A program made the translations under genes and the position numbers. From assembly GCA_964019055.1 (NCBI GenBank), contig OZ025222.1:1533501-1597500 (forward strand): a DNA stretch of 64,000 bases, read 5' to 3'. Below the pieces are notes generated by a model that had not been told where the DNA came from, did not search any database, and saw nothing but the letters and a program-made list of their open reading frames with translations. This DNA comes from Anthopleura xanthogrammica (lineage: Eukaryota; Cnidaria; Anthozoa; Actiniaria; Actiniidae). Shown here piece after piece: positions 32,239 to 44,835 of the stretch. Every line of letters starts with the position of its first letter. The first letter of the stretch is position 1.

Positions 32239-35200
32239 AGCGAGCGAACGAACGAACGAACGAACGAACGAACGAACGAACGAACGAACGAACGAACGAA
32301 CGAACGAACGAACGAACGAACGAACGAACGAACGAGTGAATGAATGAATGAATGAATGAGTGAATGAATGAGTGAGTGAATGAATGAATGAATGAATGAA
32401 TGGATGGATGGATGGATGGAAGAATGAATGAATGAATGAATGAATGAATGAATGAATGAATGGATGGATGGATGGATGGAAGAATGAATGAATGAAAGAA
32501 TGAATGAATGAATGAATGAATGAGTGAATGAATGAGTGAGTGAATGAATGAATGAATGAATGAATGGATGGATGGATGGATGGAAGAATGAATGAATGAA
32601 AGAATGAATGAATGAATGAATGAATGAATGAATGAATGAATGAATGAATGGATGGATGGATGGATGAATGAATGAATGGATGAATGAATGAATGAATGAA
32701 TGAATGAATGAATGAATGAATGAATGGATGGATGAATGAATGAATGGATGAATGAATGAATGAATGGATGGATGGATGGATGAATGAATGAATGAATGAA
32801 TGAATGAATGAATGGATGGATGGATGGATGGATGGATGGATGAATGAATGAATGAATGAATGAATGAATGAATGAATGAATGAATGGAATGAATGATGGA
32901 TATTGTATATTTTGCCGTTCATAGTTTTGCTTTTATTTATGGGCAATAACTCATTTGTTCATTTCAACGAACTTTAAGTATTGTTTTTTAAAACCAGTTT
33001 CCTTGCATATTTCCTTTTACTAAATTTCTCGACTCGCATTTTACACAACGATTCTTCAAATATTCATTTTCGATTAATATGAATAAATTAACAGATACAA
33101 GAAGGTAAACTATAGGGGTTTGCTAGTAGCATTTCCACTGAGTAGCTAGTTTTGAAAGGTTCTTAAACTTACTGAAATTGCTTACTAGCTTACTAAAATT
33201 TGGAGATGTTGTTTTGCTTTAGAGAAAGAGATTTCGAAAAAACGATAAAAATAAATTCTGGTTTAATGGAAAAAATCTCAATATGATGCTTTAAAAGATT
33301 TTAACTTCATAAAGGTGGCAAACCTAAAGTAAAGGCAGTCACCGCTGTCGGCGAGTCTTTGAAAACGTGCAATTGTTCATGATTCATACGTGGCCAAGAC
33401 ACGTTTCTGCTTACACAGATGCATTTTCAAAAGCTTCCCTTTTGTCTCATCCAAATGGAAATAATGCAATGCTGCCTTTTCATTTGAACAGTTTTGACGA
33501 AATTCTTGGAGCGATGCAATACAGACTCTTGTATCTGGCCATGTTTTTACCACATGAACCGATATGCATTTGCAAACCAATTAGAAAAGGGCTGAATTTC
33601 TAAGCAAAATCGGGTCTGACCAGCGCTGTGAGCTACAAAGTTCAATGAATAAAAACGAAAGGAAAGACAAGGAAAGAAAAAAAGGAGAAAATGGCTTATA
33701 GAAGTCATGGTGAATGGTGAATAGCCGATTCAGTGCATACAGTTCACTGACAGCGCATCCAAACATGTTTTTTGTTTCTTCCTTCGGTGCCTTTCATGTG
33801 CAACAAAAAAGGCCGATTCCTAGATCCTATCGGCCTAACATACTACTGTGCTTGACAATCTTTCATATGTATTATTGAAACAAAAAGTGAGCAACGAGCG
33901 AGCAAATGCAAAATGGCCATTCGAAGTTAAGATGTTCATTATCTGATTTTTATAATTGTCCGTGTTATAGATATCTTAACTAGTATTCGCAGCCTTGCTT
34001 CTTCTGAAAGCGTATTTTTATTCACTCTTTTGTATTAAGAATCAGTTGATATATCCCTTGTTTTAGTATTTTATTTATATCAGGCAGTGATGCGGCGACC
34101 AACTCGAAGTCCACGCTCTTTCATGGCTTTGTACAATTTGAAGCCGGACACTGAAATTTACTCCAGTCGAGTTTAGCAAAATAAACTCATTTTGCAGACA
34201 TTTCTATGAAAAATAGGTCTTTTCAAACGAAAATAATAATTCTAATTGTATAAGATCATAACAGGAAAAGGGATAACCAGAAATCAAGGAATACGTTTAA
34301 TTATGAATTTATTTTTGTGGCTCACTTTGGCATTCTGGTGCCAAATTTATTTCTGTAAAATTAACTTTTTACTAAACAGATGGGACCCCAAAAATCCTAC
34401 TCATTGAACGAAAAGCTTCGAAATTTAAAATCAATCTTAAGCCTCTAAAGGCCCGTTTCCAGAAGCGATTTTTGAGGCGATTTTTGAGGCGATTTTTGAT
34501 ACGAGTTTTGCGGCGATTTGGGTCATAGTCAAAAGTGGTAAAGGATTTAAGTTTATTTGTAAAGGTTTATTCAGGACACCAAGATTACCGGTACAAATTT
34601 CTCTTTAGAAATATAAGACAAAATTTATTATATTTTCAAAAATCGCAGCAAAAATCGCCGCAGAAATTGCTAGTGTGAAAGGTCCTTAACTTAATTAACT
34701 CTCAAGTTTATAGCTCATAAAGGCTTGCAGTTTTTGCGGTATACTTCAGTAGAAAATGTGAGAGCCTGCCCTTTTTCTTTTTGGTTCTGGATCATTTTAT
34801 TTTCAGGCTGTTTGAGTAAGAGGTTAAGTAGATCTAGAGTGTTGTCGGCAATCACCTAGAGAATGAGTCGATCTCTTGAGAAACAAAAAATGTGAAGTGG
34901 CAAGAAATTGGTACTTGAAGTAATCCTTGACCCCACGAAAGTACCTGTTCTTCTCAACATCCTCTGTATTCTAGATCTTTTGCTGAGAGCATACTGAGAT
35001 AGTCTTTGTATTCAATTCATGATCACGCTGCAAGAAGAATCGTAATAAAAATTACATACAGATTTCCCACCTTACAGGGCCGTAGCTACGATGAGGCAAG
35101 CGAGGATTTAGCCTCGGTAAAATTTCAGATACTATTATTTGTTTAGTTTTCTTTAATTCTTAAACTGAATGAAAACAAATTCTCTTCTTTTTCTTTGCCA

Positions 35201-36832
35201 GAATGTGCAAAATTGACATAACTTTAATACAATGAATATGTCGCAAATGCCTCTCAAGACACTGAAAATCCCATTTCCGAGGGTCTGAATTTCAAAATTT
35301 TTCGGGGAAGCATGCCCTCCAACCCCCTAGATGCTCCCACCTACAGCAGTCGATTGCCTCGGTAAACATTTCAGTCTGGCTACGGCCCTGCCTTATATAT
35401 ATGTTTTAGCGGCTAGCTCCATCTCGGCGACTCATTACACTATTCCCTCGGTTAACGAACGTTCGAAACGTCGATCAAATTGAACTAAAAGATAGAATAA
35501 AAACACACGAGAAGATCATAATAATTGTCACCGTTCGGAAAGTAGTTAGCATTTCCTGACATGGGGGGCTTTTTTAAGTGATCTACGGCAGAATCGCTAC
35601 ACCATTCCCTCGGTTTACAAACGCTCGAAACGTCGATCTAAATGAAACAAAAAGATAGAATAAAAACACGAGAGAAAACCATAATAGTTTTCACCGTTCA
35701 GCAGTTAGCATTTCCTGACATGGGGGGCTGTTTTAAGTGATCTATGGCAGAAAACTCGATGTGTTTTTCAAGTCTTTTGTGCGGAAATCAAAATTAATCA
35801 AAGAATACCGACGTATATATTCAACACGATGTTCCTAAAAAGATGACTTTTGAGCCGGATATCATACGCCTAATGTTTATAGCTCGAAGAAGGTGGTAAT
35901 GGTGGCAATCAGTGGTGATTATAGTCAAATCACAATGATGGCGATAGCGATGATTATACAAACAATATTTGCTCTTGCTGTTGACATTTCGTATCTATAT
36001 GCTATCACAGTTTTATGACATCGAATATTAAGAGTAAATAACGCTTTTTATGAGACAATGTTATGTTTGTTTTTAAGTTAATTATATTTTCTGGGTTCTT
36101 CAGCAAACGGCTTCGTAGCGGTAGTTTGTGAGATATATCGCAATAAATGTTAAAAAAAAAAAAGAAATTTTATCGATACCATAAAACTACCTCTGGGCTG
36201 ATCTAAGTCAGGGCATGACTAACTCACAGATTGAACTTTGAAACAACCTCTGGGCTGATCTAAGTCAGGGTATGGCTAACTCACAGATCGAACCCTGAAG
36301 CAAAGTCTATTTTTTTTATATCTGTGTGGGAAAATAAAAACTTTTGGAACAACCGTTTGGGCTGAACTAAGTCAGAACACGAAACAACCTCTGGGCTTAT
36401 CAAAGTATGTGTATTTCTGATTTATTCTATCGAAGTATTTCGAGTAGATTTAGACTTTTTTTAGGTTTCACCTGTTCAAAGAAGTCGTTCCTTGATTCTA
36501 TAAAAATATTACTATAGTGACGTGACATCGTATAATTATATTAAGTCTGTTTATACAAACTGGAATTGAAAGGTAAACTTTATCAGTTCTCGGCGATGAG
36601 TGCCCATTATGCACGGATTATAGGTACTTCATAACGATATGATATGAGATGTCTGTTTTGTAAAGTATTTCAATATCGAAACATAGTAGTTAAAAGTGAT
36701 TAGTTCTTATTGTCTTCGAGACTTTTTTTTCAGTATTCACATAGATGGAATTCAAAGGATCCATACGTTAATCGTGGACACATTCATTCACACCTTTACC
36801 TGACACCTTTGATATCTTCCTCAAACATTTAG
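30216..36832 (+). CDS. candidate unknown gene: three phase-compatible exons
   Basis: Not recognised. Three exon-like pieces join in one frame: 30216-30285 (acceptor CCTACTTTAG, donor CA|GTAAGT), 31992-32070 (acceptor CATATGCAG, donor AT|GTAAGT) and 36734-36832 (acceptor TTTTTTTTCAG, stop TAG at 36830). The joined peptide is about 82 residues and includes KTDNNVATEPKKQ, EWCGAYDLIRFGRVVWLRNC and WNSKDPYVNRGHIHSH. The first exon starts in phase 1, so an earlier exon is needed, and I cannot find it. The evidence is splice consensus plus an open frame only, so chance assembly is possible. It is not a MED25 continuation, since MED25 has its own stop at 28010. The introns hold the TAGACC foldback, an AAT array and a long GAAC/GAAT array. 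Confidence 0.22.
30450..30625. mobile_element. TAGACC-type foldback copy
   Basis: GTTTTCCCATTTCAGGCCAT, CCCTTGAGTATCATTTG, ATTCTCAAGGAAATAACACG and GATGGGAAAACATTACGCCC match both arms of the element at 21302. The outer TAGACC ends are degraded. Confidence 0.7.
30655..30890. repeat. AAT trinucleotide array
   Basis: About 235 bp of AAT with scattered GAT and AAC variants. The poly-Y, poly-I and poly-M frames are artefacts. A shorter TTATTATTG/GTTGTTGTT tract lies at 30100-30195. Confidence 0.95.
32203..32895. repeat. GAAC then GAAT/GGAT tetranucleotide array, about 690 bp
   Basis: 32203-32335 is mostly GAAC (with GAGC). 32336-32895 is GAAT with GAGT and GGAT blocks; a composite GGATGGATGGATGGAAGAAT block recurs three times. 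The 253-residue minus frame (SFIHSFIH-type) is a repeat artefact. Confidence 0.95.
32896..34443. other. spacer, no gene recognised
   Basis: AT-rich. Positions 33310-33600 carry an open stretch with CAAAAGCTTCCCTTTTGTCT and AAATGGAAATAATGCAATGC, and weak inverted similarity between its ends (TGGCCAAGACA versus TGGCCATG). I think it is a decayed MITE and not a gene. Confidence 0.4.
34444..34689. mobile_element. MITE with CGATTTTTG inverted termini
   Basis: Left CTAAAGGCCCGTTTCCAGAA followed by repeated GCGATTTTTGAGGCGATTTT; right AAAAATCGCAGCAAAAATCG and TGCTAGTGTGAAAGGTCCTT, its reverse-complement partner. About 245 bp, no coding capacity. Confidence 0.65.
35070..35395. mobile_element. MITE, TIR CAGGGCCGTAGC, 5-bp duplication CCTTA
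   Basis: The element body is 35075-35390: left CAGGGCCGTAGCTACGATGA, right CTGGCTACGGCCCTG. CCTTA flanks both sides (35070-35074 and 35391-35395), a clean target-site duplication. A sub-terminal inverted pair (GCCTCGGTAAAATTTCAG and TGCCTCGGTAAACATTTCAG) is instead in direct orientation. 316 bp, no coding capacity. Confidence 0.85.
35425..35765. repeat. two-copy tandem duplication, period about 164 bp
   Basis: Both copies contain ATTCCCTCGG, CGAAACGTCGATC, AAAGATAGAATAAAAACAC, GTTAGCATTTCCTGACATGG and TTTTAAGTGATCTA. Divergence is moderate. Confidence 0.85.
36164..36300 (-). mobile_element. two 57-bp units with conserved terminal boundary
   Basis: AAATTTTATCGATACC (36166-36181) is the reverse complement of the terminal boundary seen after the arrays at 26, 46 and 52 kb. 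Two 57-bp units follow. A further degraded piece (GGGCTGAACTAAGTCAGAAC, CAACCTCTGGGCTTATCAAA) lies at 36358-36407. No SINE head is visible, so this is a 3' fragment of the composite element in reverse orientation. Confidence 0.75.
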
Positions 36833-36839
36833 GATCTAA

Positions 36840-37910
36840 ATCGCCCTAAATAACAAGAATTGGTTTATCGATATCCTATGCTTTGCAGAGTTAATTGTTT
36901 CGTAACTTATCAGAGCATAAATTCGAAGTATTTAAAGAAGCGTGTATCGTTCCGTGACCCGACGAGAATTAGTTTTTTCGAAAGAGGCGGAGTCGCCATA
37001 ATATGAACATTAAGCTACTGTCATCAAGTCTTACAAAGGGCAAATTCGCCATTTTCATTGAAGCCTGGCGAGAAGACGCTTTGGTGTACCAGGGAGAAAC
37101 TGAAAAGACACGATCAAGTAGAGTAATTAAGCCGGAGAACACAGTACTGTTTTGTTATCCCTCATTGATACAGATTTTTGGAAAAGACACATGAAATTTT
37201 AGGGTTTTAAGGATTTTTTTTGGGTGTCATGGCCAAGAACACTAAATTCCACTTGATTAGGCCACAATTTGAGCATCCAAAATGGTAAATAAACGTAGGT
37301 AAGTAGATAATTGTGTGAGTTCTTGTATTGGTATTATACAGATCCATGCAGTGTCAACAAATAAAGGCTGTAGTGCCCCCTAGGATCCGGTGTCAATGTG
37401 CATAATACACCACATGCCAGTATCCAAGAGCTACGATCACCATGACATTTCCCGTTAAGAAACAGCAAAAGAACAAAGACTCCAAGTACTGATCGGAATT
37501 ATTTTCAAAGTATAGTATTCCTATTTTCAAGGTCATGGAAACGCATACTAGTTTGCTGTGGTTCGGGTGGTTGAGCATCGTAGCGCTTCTAAGGATAAAT
37601 GACTGTCGATACCATGTACCATATGTGTGATGTATTAGCTAGCTTGGGTTATTGAGTGATCGCATGGACAGCCTGTTGCCAAAACATATAGCAGAATAAC
37701 CAATAGATAGAGTTTAGTGGTATCAAGCTGAGATTCGAGAGAACAGCCCAGATGCATCCCATTCAGCGACAAACCCGGCGATTCGTTTAATCGTTGTGAG
37801 CGGGCAGGTCTGTGAATAGAAGCGCGGTTATAAAGCGAGTTGAACGTCAAAGGTAGTCACTTGGCGCTCGCAACGACCACGAAAACTAGAGCTTTTGAAG
37901 AGCATCAAGC
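36840..37910. other. Zic upstream region, no other gene seen
   Basis: A 63-codon open frame at 37003-37194 shows no recognisable domain and no splice or poly(A) support. The roughly 150 bp before the Zic ATG are GC-richer than the surroundings and may hold the 5' UTR and core promoter (inference). No clear TATA box. Confidence 0.35.
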
Positions 37911-39200
37911 ATGGACAATATATCCATGTACAGTCAGGGAGGAACGATGTCACATCAGGGCATTGAACGAGCACTAGCTATTGATCCTAGTAAGGACTCG
38001 CCATTCGCCTTAAGTCCTTTTCCCGAAGCAAATCAAAGCATGCTTACGAGAGGTCTTCATCTATCACATCGTATCCCGGAAACTCTTTACAACTCGAAAT
38101 CAATGATAGGCAGTGATGTTCCACCGTATTCATTCCAGTCTCATGTGAGTCCAATTCGAACGTCTTGCTCATCTTCGAACCACGATTACCCTCTCGTTTC
38201 ACCGTCAGGGATTCCACTTGGACATAGCATGTACGACTCAATTTCTAATGGTGGTTCTCGCTACCCACAATGTCCAACCAATTTCAATCCAATCGCCTTG
38301 CATCAGCCCAAACCAGAGATGAAAACTCATGGACGAAGTTGGATGTATCCTCAAATGGCAGTGCCACCAGATCTCGAATCACAACAAAGACCTTATGGAC
38401 CTTTTCGCAGTACCAACGAAGTTGGATACCCTAGAGTGGATCTTTACTCTCAAACCTCATTCGTCTATGACCATCATCGTCAATTGCCCCATCACCAGAA
38501 CATGTATTCATCATTCGTTAGTCCTAAGATTATGAGCTGTGAATGGATTGACCCACAGAACTATGGCAAGGGCAAGATATGTGGTAAGCAGTTCAGTATA
38601 ATGCACGATATTGTCCGACATATCAACGACGAACACATTAGCCAAAATGATTCACCATTACATATTTGTCACTGGCGAAACTGCACTCGGAATGGACATC
38701 CGTTTAAGGCCAAGTACAAACTTGTCAACCATATAAGAGTCCATACTGGAGAGAAGCCATTCCCTTGCCCCTTTCCCGGTTGTGGGAAACTATTTGCTCG
38801 CTCGGAAAACTTGAAAATCCACAAAAGAACTCACACGGGAGAGAAACCGTTCATTTGTGAGCATCTTGGATGCGACAGGCGCTTCGCAAACTCAAGCGAT
38901 CGTAAAAAGCACTCCCATGTCCATACATCTGACAAGCCTTATTACTGTAAATATCAGGGGTGTAATAAAAGTTATACACATCCTTCATCACTACGTAAGC
39001 ACATGAAATTACACGGCCTATCACCATCACCTCCACTTCTACCAGAACCAGGGACGAACAGTTCGAGTCAAGACTCCCGAAATCCTTCATCTCCCTCACC
39101 GTCTAATATTCAACTGAGTGTAAACTCCTCCGAAAGTACTCAGAATTCTACTGGAACAACGGAGACCAGAGAAAGAAGCCCTATCTGGTTTTCTTGCTGA
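37911..39200 (+). CDS. Zic-family zinc-finger transcription factor, single exon, 429 aa
   Basis: One uninterrupted exon. Five C2H2 fingers sit at residues 210-242, 253-278, 286-308, 316-338 and 346-368. Fingers 1 and 2 carry the paired C-x-W signature (CEW, CHW) of the Zic/Gli/Glis group. Fingers 2-4 contain [40 protein letters not shown] and [20 protein letters not shown], and finger 5 has [14 protein letters not shown], all close to animal Zic proteins. Zic factors act in the nucleus in ectodermal and neural patterning and can modulate Gli or Wnt output. Finger 5 has C-x4-C where vertebrate ZIC1-3 has C-x2-C. I do not see the ZOC motif (RDFL-type) in the N-terminal 200 residues, which are S/P/H/Q-rich. 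The tail is S/T/P-rich. Which Zic paralogue it is cannot be decided here. Confidence 0.95.
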   Translation: MDNISMYSQGGTMSHQGIERALAIDPSKDSPFALSPFPEANQSMLTRGLHLSHRIPETLYNSKSMIGSDVPPYSFQSHVSPIRTSCSSSNHDYPLVSPSGIPLGHSMYDSISNGGSRYPQCPTNFNPIALHQPKPEMKTHGRSWMYPQMAVPPDLESQQRPYGPFRSTNEVGYPRVDLYSQTSFVYDHHRQLPHHQNMYSSFVSPKIMSCEWIDPQNYGKGKICGKQFSIMHDIVRHINDEHISQNDSPLHICHWRNCTRNGHPFKAKYKLVNHIRVHTGEKPFPCPFPGCGKLFARSENLKIHKRTHTGEKPFICEHLGCDRRFANSSDRKKHSHVHTSDKPYYCKYQGCNKSYTHPSSLRKHMKLHGLSPSPPLLPEPGTNSSSQDSRNPSSPSPSNIQLSVNSSESTQNSTGTTETRERSPIWFSC

Positions 39201-40187
39201 ACTGACTTAAAGACATAATTTACCATTAATCTAAGAATGGTACTGGGAATATAGAAAGTTTGGAACTCTCGCTTAAGCCAAGAGAATTTGACGTTCTTTA
39301 AGAATATCGTTCTATATTTCTGAGAACATTGCTATGACTAAATCTAAGAAGCTCGTAAGAGTTTATTGCCTTTATTGTACTGCTGACATTGATGATAAAC
39401 AGCTCTAAGGAACTACTACAGTTCTAAAAGTAGTCGTGCAGAGAATTGACTTTGAAGCTCCCATACCAAGAACTCACACTGATTACAACCAGCTAGAGAC
39501 ATGTAACGAACACATCATCGAATTCTTAATCACAACAGCCACACGGCAGTCGAAAATGGTCAGTAGAAAGACATTGAGAAACTATTTCACCCTAAAGGAT
39601 TCTCTGAATTATCTAGGGTATTTGAGTTCACACCTAGGTAATAAGATTTCCTTCGCAAGTATTTGTAAATATTGATTAACCGATACCGTAACTTATGACA
39701 CAGAGTTCACTTTGTTTTGCTTGAGTTGTTTGGAATCGTATTTTAGAACTCCATGCGTAAAGAAAATTTATTTGATTGAGGACCCCCGAAGAGAACTGTC
39801 TCTTCGGAGAGGGCCTCTTTAGAAAGAACAAGCATTTCTTTAACAGCTTCGACGGAAATATTTCCGTAACATTAGTTAAATTGATAAGTGGCCTGCATTC
39901 TTGTGTACGCAACTGGCATTGCCTAGGCTTTTGGCAAAACTAATTGTCAATTGTCTAATCACTTGAAATATCCATTTGAGTGAAATTCGTAGCGTTCGTA
40001 GTGTTATAAAAATCGGTTTCTTTTATGATTCCATGGTCTGTTTTACGTAGCAAACTGATATTAAATTAGATAGATAAATCAAGAGCGATACCGAAGGATT
40101 AATATAGTTTTATCTGGAGTCATTAAAAAGATAACACAAAACTATTCCACGTTCGTATCTTCTAACTATTCGCTCTTCACAAATTCA

Positions 40188-40193
40188 AATAAA
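40188..40193 (+). terminator. likely Zic poly(A) signal
   Basis: AATAAA about 990 bp after the Zic stop, the first canonical hexamer I find downstream. The implied 3' UTR is long and contains a non-genic open frame (39436-39675). Confidence 0.45.
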
Positions 40194-43100
40194 ATCTATT
40201 GATTTAAAATTTATAAATGTGTATTTATTGTCAGAACTATTTGTCAATGCTCGTCGTCGATTAATCTTGACAGAAAGTCAACTTTGCCACAGTCTTGTCT
40301 AATCATGTCTGTCGAATCATGTCTGTCGTTCTCCATCTGATAGGAGACTAAACTATTGCTGTGTGAGTTCCTAATTAAGACCCAAGCTTCTTAATTATTT
40401 AGTGGAGTTAGTTCGACCAATGTAGCTTGGGTGTGGTATTTGATGTTTAATGAATGGGCTATATTCAAAGGGCTTTTTTGTCTTTTTTGGTCAGGTTAAG
40501 CAAAGCTTAGCTCAAGCAACTTTGAAGACGCAATCTTTAAAATTATGGACAATCTGTCTTTTTACAGACGATTACCGACACCTATCTTTCCTGATACAAC
40601 AAACATACTCAATGATATCTTACAGGACTCACGTCTGAGCAGTTTCATTTCTTAACTCGTACTAGCATTTTCAAGCTACTCCTTGTCTTATATATTAGCA
40701 ATTTAAAGATTGAGATGAAACTATCGCGCAGCATTGTCCCATGTTTTCAATCGCGCGATCGAAAACATTTCGATTGCAACCACCTTACTATATGTAGCAA
40801 GCACATAACAACTTTTGTTACATAGATAATTAAATTAGACATATATGATTTGCTTTTTTAAAGCGATAGAATGGTGCTTTACGACAAATTCTGCGCAAAA
40901 CCAACGCTCTTCTTAATACATGTTTCTTAATACATAAACTAAAATTTCTTCACTCAAATCTTATCAATTGAAGGAAAATTTTACCTTGAAGGCGTGAAGG
41001 GACACTTGGTAATTATCAAAATTATCATTATGAAAAGAAAAATTTGAAAAAAATTTAGCGTAAGTTAAAAACTGACAAGAAACGAAGATTGGAAGAAGCA
41101 CTTATTTTGCCAGAGAAATGTGGGAATAATGAGGCAACAGGTTTGTCAACTCAAGTGGCGCGTTGGGTATGATAGGGACGGTTCTCACAATCGTAGAAAC
41201 ACGCACATTTGTAGACAAATAAACAAATAAAACCACTTGGTAAAGTAGTAAAAAAACATCTATTTTTTTCCAAGTATGAAGGATAGATCAGCTGTGATCA
41301 TAAAGACACCATTTGCCAAGACTAACGCAAATTAAAGAACAAGCGAGAACTCGTCTTCAGCTTTTTATTCAAGCAGTGACAACCATTGTACGAAAGGCCA
41401 AAAATCGCGCATATAAAACAAAGAATTAAACGACCAAGAAACATACTTTTGAATAAGCCTTGGAAGTGAACTACTAGACAGTAACTGACAATGCCGTAAA
41501 CATGTCCTTATTTCGATATATTTGAGAATTTTGCATGGAAATCGAGTCTAGAAATGGGCCATAAAGAATACCGTCAAATTCGCCATCGTAAAGGCTGAGC
41601 TTGGTCGCTGACAAGAAATGGGATGACGATTGTCCAGTGTTAGCTTGACTAGAGGTCGAATTCAAGAAGCCATTTGCAGCAAAAAGTCACATTTGGGCGC
41701 CTAACAAGTAACCACTCAGTATAAAAACTAACTCGAAAAGAATAGACCCAGTGGCACTCTATTGAATGTCCTTTGAGTTCAAGCCGAAAATAATTCCACA
41801 GCATTTGATCAACAGACCGCAAATTTAATCTGAAAATCAAATCAGTCATTACTGCTGTTTCTTATTAATCCTTTCATTTGTCTTTCTTGGAAAGTTGGAA
41901 GACCTTACAATGAGACTTTAGTTTTGTTGTCCAGAGAGTTATATGATCTTTTAGTTCTTTTTGTGAAACTTCAGATATAAAAATATGAATATAGGCTAAC
42001 TTTTTTTTTTTTTTTTTTTAAATCATAATTTTTCTATTTTTCTATTTAGGAATTAAAGAAAATCATAATTTTTTCTATTTAGAAATTGAATTAACTTGCT
42101 GTTTTTGCTTTTTTGTTGCCTCTAATTTTTATTTTGAATTGTATTCATAATTTTGTACTTCAATGTACAATAAACGAAAATGCGTGGCACAAGCACCGAG
42201 CTGTGTGGCATGCCAATATTTCAGATAATGTCCACCCTTTGTTTAAGCATTGCCCAACATTATAAGGTCATATAATCAACTGTTAAGGCGGTTCTTAATG
42301 TTTTTCTTCTTGTTATTGTTATTCGTATGTGTACGTCTTTATTGCCATTGTTGCCTACGTTGGTCCACTTTATGCCAACCGTCCAAATTAAAACGCTACA
42401 TGCCGCGCGCTGATTTGGTGGGACGTCCCACTAGTACCCAACTCAAAAGGTCAGAACTTCAATCACCACCAACCATTCTCAAAAGGTTTAATTTTCATTA
42501 TAAAACACAGAGAATCCTCATTAATACAAGTCTCTTTATATTGCTTTTCTCGAATTTGATGATATTAGTTTTCTTTGAAGGAACTCAAATTTACAAGTTT
42601 TTTTCTGAATTGCTGTGTATATTTTTTCTTAATTTTTGTACTGTATTCATTTGTTTTCCCAGCTCATCATCATAGCATTGAAAGCATGCTAGACTGGCAA
42701 AGCGCGTCCACCTTGTTTTTGTTTCTTCCAAAATTTGAAAAAAAGTAAGAAAAACTATGGCCATTTCTTTCGAAAAACGAGTGAGTCTATCACTATCTGG
42801 ACTAGGTTTTTTTTTTTACTGAAAAGTCCTCTCCAAAGGCAAATTCTAGATCTGATATATGAAGAGTTGAAGTAGTTCTTCTAGTGCTCGGCTCGTAATG
42901 ATGAGTAAGTGGTGTAGAAAAAATGCCGGACAATGAAGAGCAAGAAGACGTTCGACAAGCCTACCATGTCTGTTCCACAATAATGCCTCTAGCTTCATTT
43001 TTCGGTTTTTACTAAATTTAATAACTAATAAACAATCTAAATGACTAAGACTCAGGAAGCAACTTTATACGAGAATGCAGGATTGCATTTCCGGGATATT

Positions 43101-44480
43101 ATCTTAATGAACACTCCCCAAGAAAGGAGTTTAATAAACTGAATCTTCCGGAAAACGAAGATAGTGTCTATTAGACTAGTGGTCTATATTCATAGCTGTT
43201 AATTACGAAGCATACAAAGCCACTTCCTAAGCCCACGCTTAAAGCCTGTGGCTTTGGTCAAAGGTACACAGGGATTAGGATTTACACTATATAGTGTTAC
43301 AAAAAATCTGCTTTATTGGAAATGCCTAGCATAATATTCCATGCTTTACGAGGATAAAAGGCTGAAAAATGTTTTATTGGCAAGGGAAGGAGACATGGAT
43401 TGATAGGTTTAAAAAAAGACTTCATCCCACACTACAAGCAAATTATTATAACCCCTAATATTATTTTTTCCAAACTATATGGATTCAGTTTTTGCAATAT
43501 AAGAAATGCGTTTTTTAGGTCTTGAAGTACATTTATAATAGTGTCCCAACTCAAATGTTAGCCGATGAATGCGAAATTTCCTTCAGCTAGTTTGGCAAGG
43601 AAAATGAACGAGAAATGATATAGCATTTAAAGCAATTCTATAGTTTCATACTGGGTTCATTTCATGATTTCCACACTCACAAAAGTAAACTATATATAAC
43701 AAAAAGAATAACAAATCTGGAGGATAAAGAGAAAAACTCTATAAGTTAAACAAAGCTCTTGCAACCTTCTAACACTGATGAAAGAGAATATATAAGTAAC
43801 GATGGAATAAAAGGTCGTGAGTTCGAATACCATCTGTGAGCTCAGATTTTTTCTGAGCCTTTCGTTGTAGAGTAGCCGGTATGAGATTAAATTCATTATT
43901 CTTGAGATTGATATACACAAGATGGTAGATTTGGAAAGTTTTAACAAACGAATTTGTCAGAAAGAGTTTATGAAGCCCAATTTTAATTCATTTTTTTCGA
44001 CGAAAACTCTAGACGTATTTATGATAAATATGCATTCATGAGATCCCATCCCACACAAAAAGCTGGCAAGGGCCGGTTGATTGGAATATTTTTTCCTTGT
44101 TTGCAATGAAAGGCAAGGGAAAGCACTGCTTAAAGATATTCCATGCCATAAAAAAGCATTTAAGCCAATACTAACTTAATGTTGTCGGGAACCCCCATAT
44201 TATTTTTTTAGAATTTATGTATTTGGGAAATCCTGCACAAAATACTGGCAAGGATGGCAGAAGATTATAATCAATGTTGAAAATTAATCGCACACAAATT
44301 ATACAACTCATGATAAGGTATTTAGACAATTTTATTTTTTTACTTGCATGTTCACTCTTTTATTAAATTATTCAATTATTAGTGTCAATGTTAAGTATAT
44401 ATTGATCATGGTGAACAGCTTGGAAATCTAATTTTATAATTAACTGCCTGATTTCTAATATAGACTATCGCTTCCACTAG
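40194..44480. other. gene-poor AT-rich region
   Basis: No recognisable gene, element or array, apart from a T run at 42001-42019. Open frames here (for example 42250-42675, F/L-rich) have no domain, splice or codon-bias support. It could hold Zic regulatory DNA, but nothing in the sequence shows this directly. Confidence 0.4.
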
Positions 44481-44489
44481 CACTAATAC

Positions 44490-44835
44490 TTCCTCAAGCA
44501 AGAAAAGACTTGGAAAATACAAGTTATAGCTAGTGCAATAATTGACAATTGACAATAAAATGAAAACATTAAAAAAAATCGTAATATTTCTCCAATAATT
44601 CTCAGTAAATCTAGTCCTTTTGAATTACAATCCGGCCCAAGAAAAGGACTTGGAAAATACAAGCTAAGAGCATGCAGAGCTACGTTTGGCAATAAAACGA
44701 AAACATAGAATCATTCGTAGAATTTGTCTAATTTATCTCAGCAAATATTAGTCTAACATTTTGAAATAACATTCATTCAAGAAAAGACTTTCTACATTTG
44801 ATAATGACACGAAAATATAACATTAAAAAACCTAG
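44490..44835. repeat. three-copy diverged tandem repeat, period about 150 bp
   Basis: Each copy starts with CAAGAAAAGACTTGGAAAAT or a variant and contains GACAATAAAATGAAAACAT-like and AGTCT/AGTCC phrases. The third copy is the most degraded. Confidence 0.65.

Noticed and set aside
32185..32946. 253-codon minus frame of SFIHSFIH repeats
   Set aside because: Tetranucleotide array, open in several frames; no domain.
33310..33603. 78-codon frame near 33.4 kb
   Set aside because: The stretch shows weak inverted similarity between its halves and MITE-like words, so a decayed element is more likely than a gene.
39436..39675. 79-codon frame downstream of Zic
   Set aside because: Starts with GTG, has no domain, and lies in the probable Zic 3' UTR.
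42250..42675. 141-codon F/L/I-rich frame
   Set aside because: Composition follows the T-rich DNA; no signal of a known family and no splice or poly(A) support.
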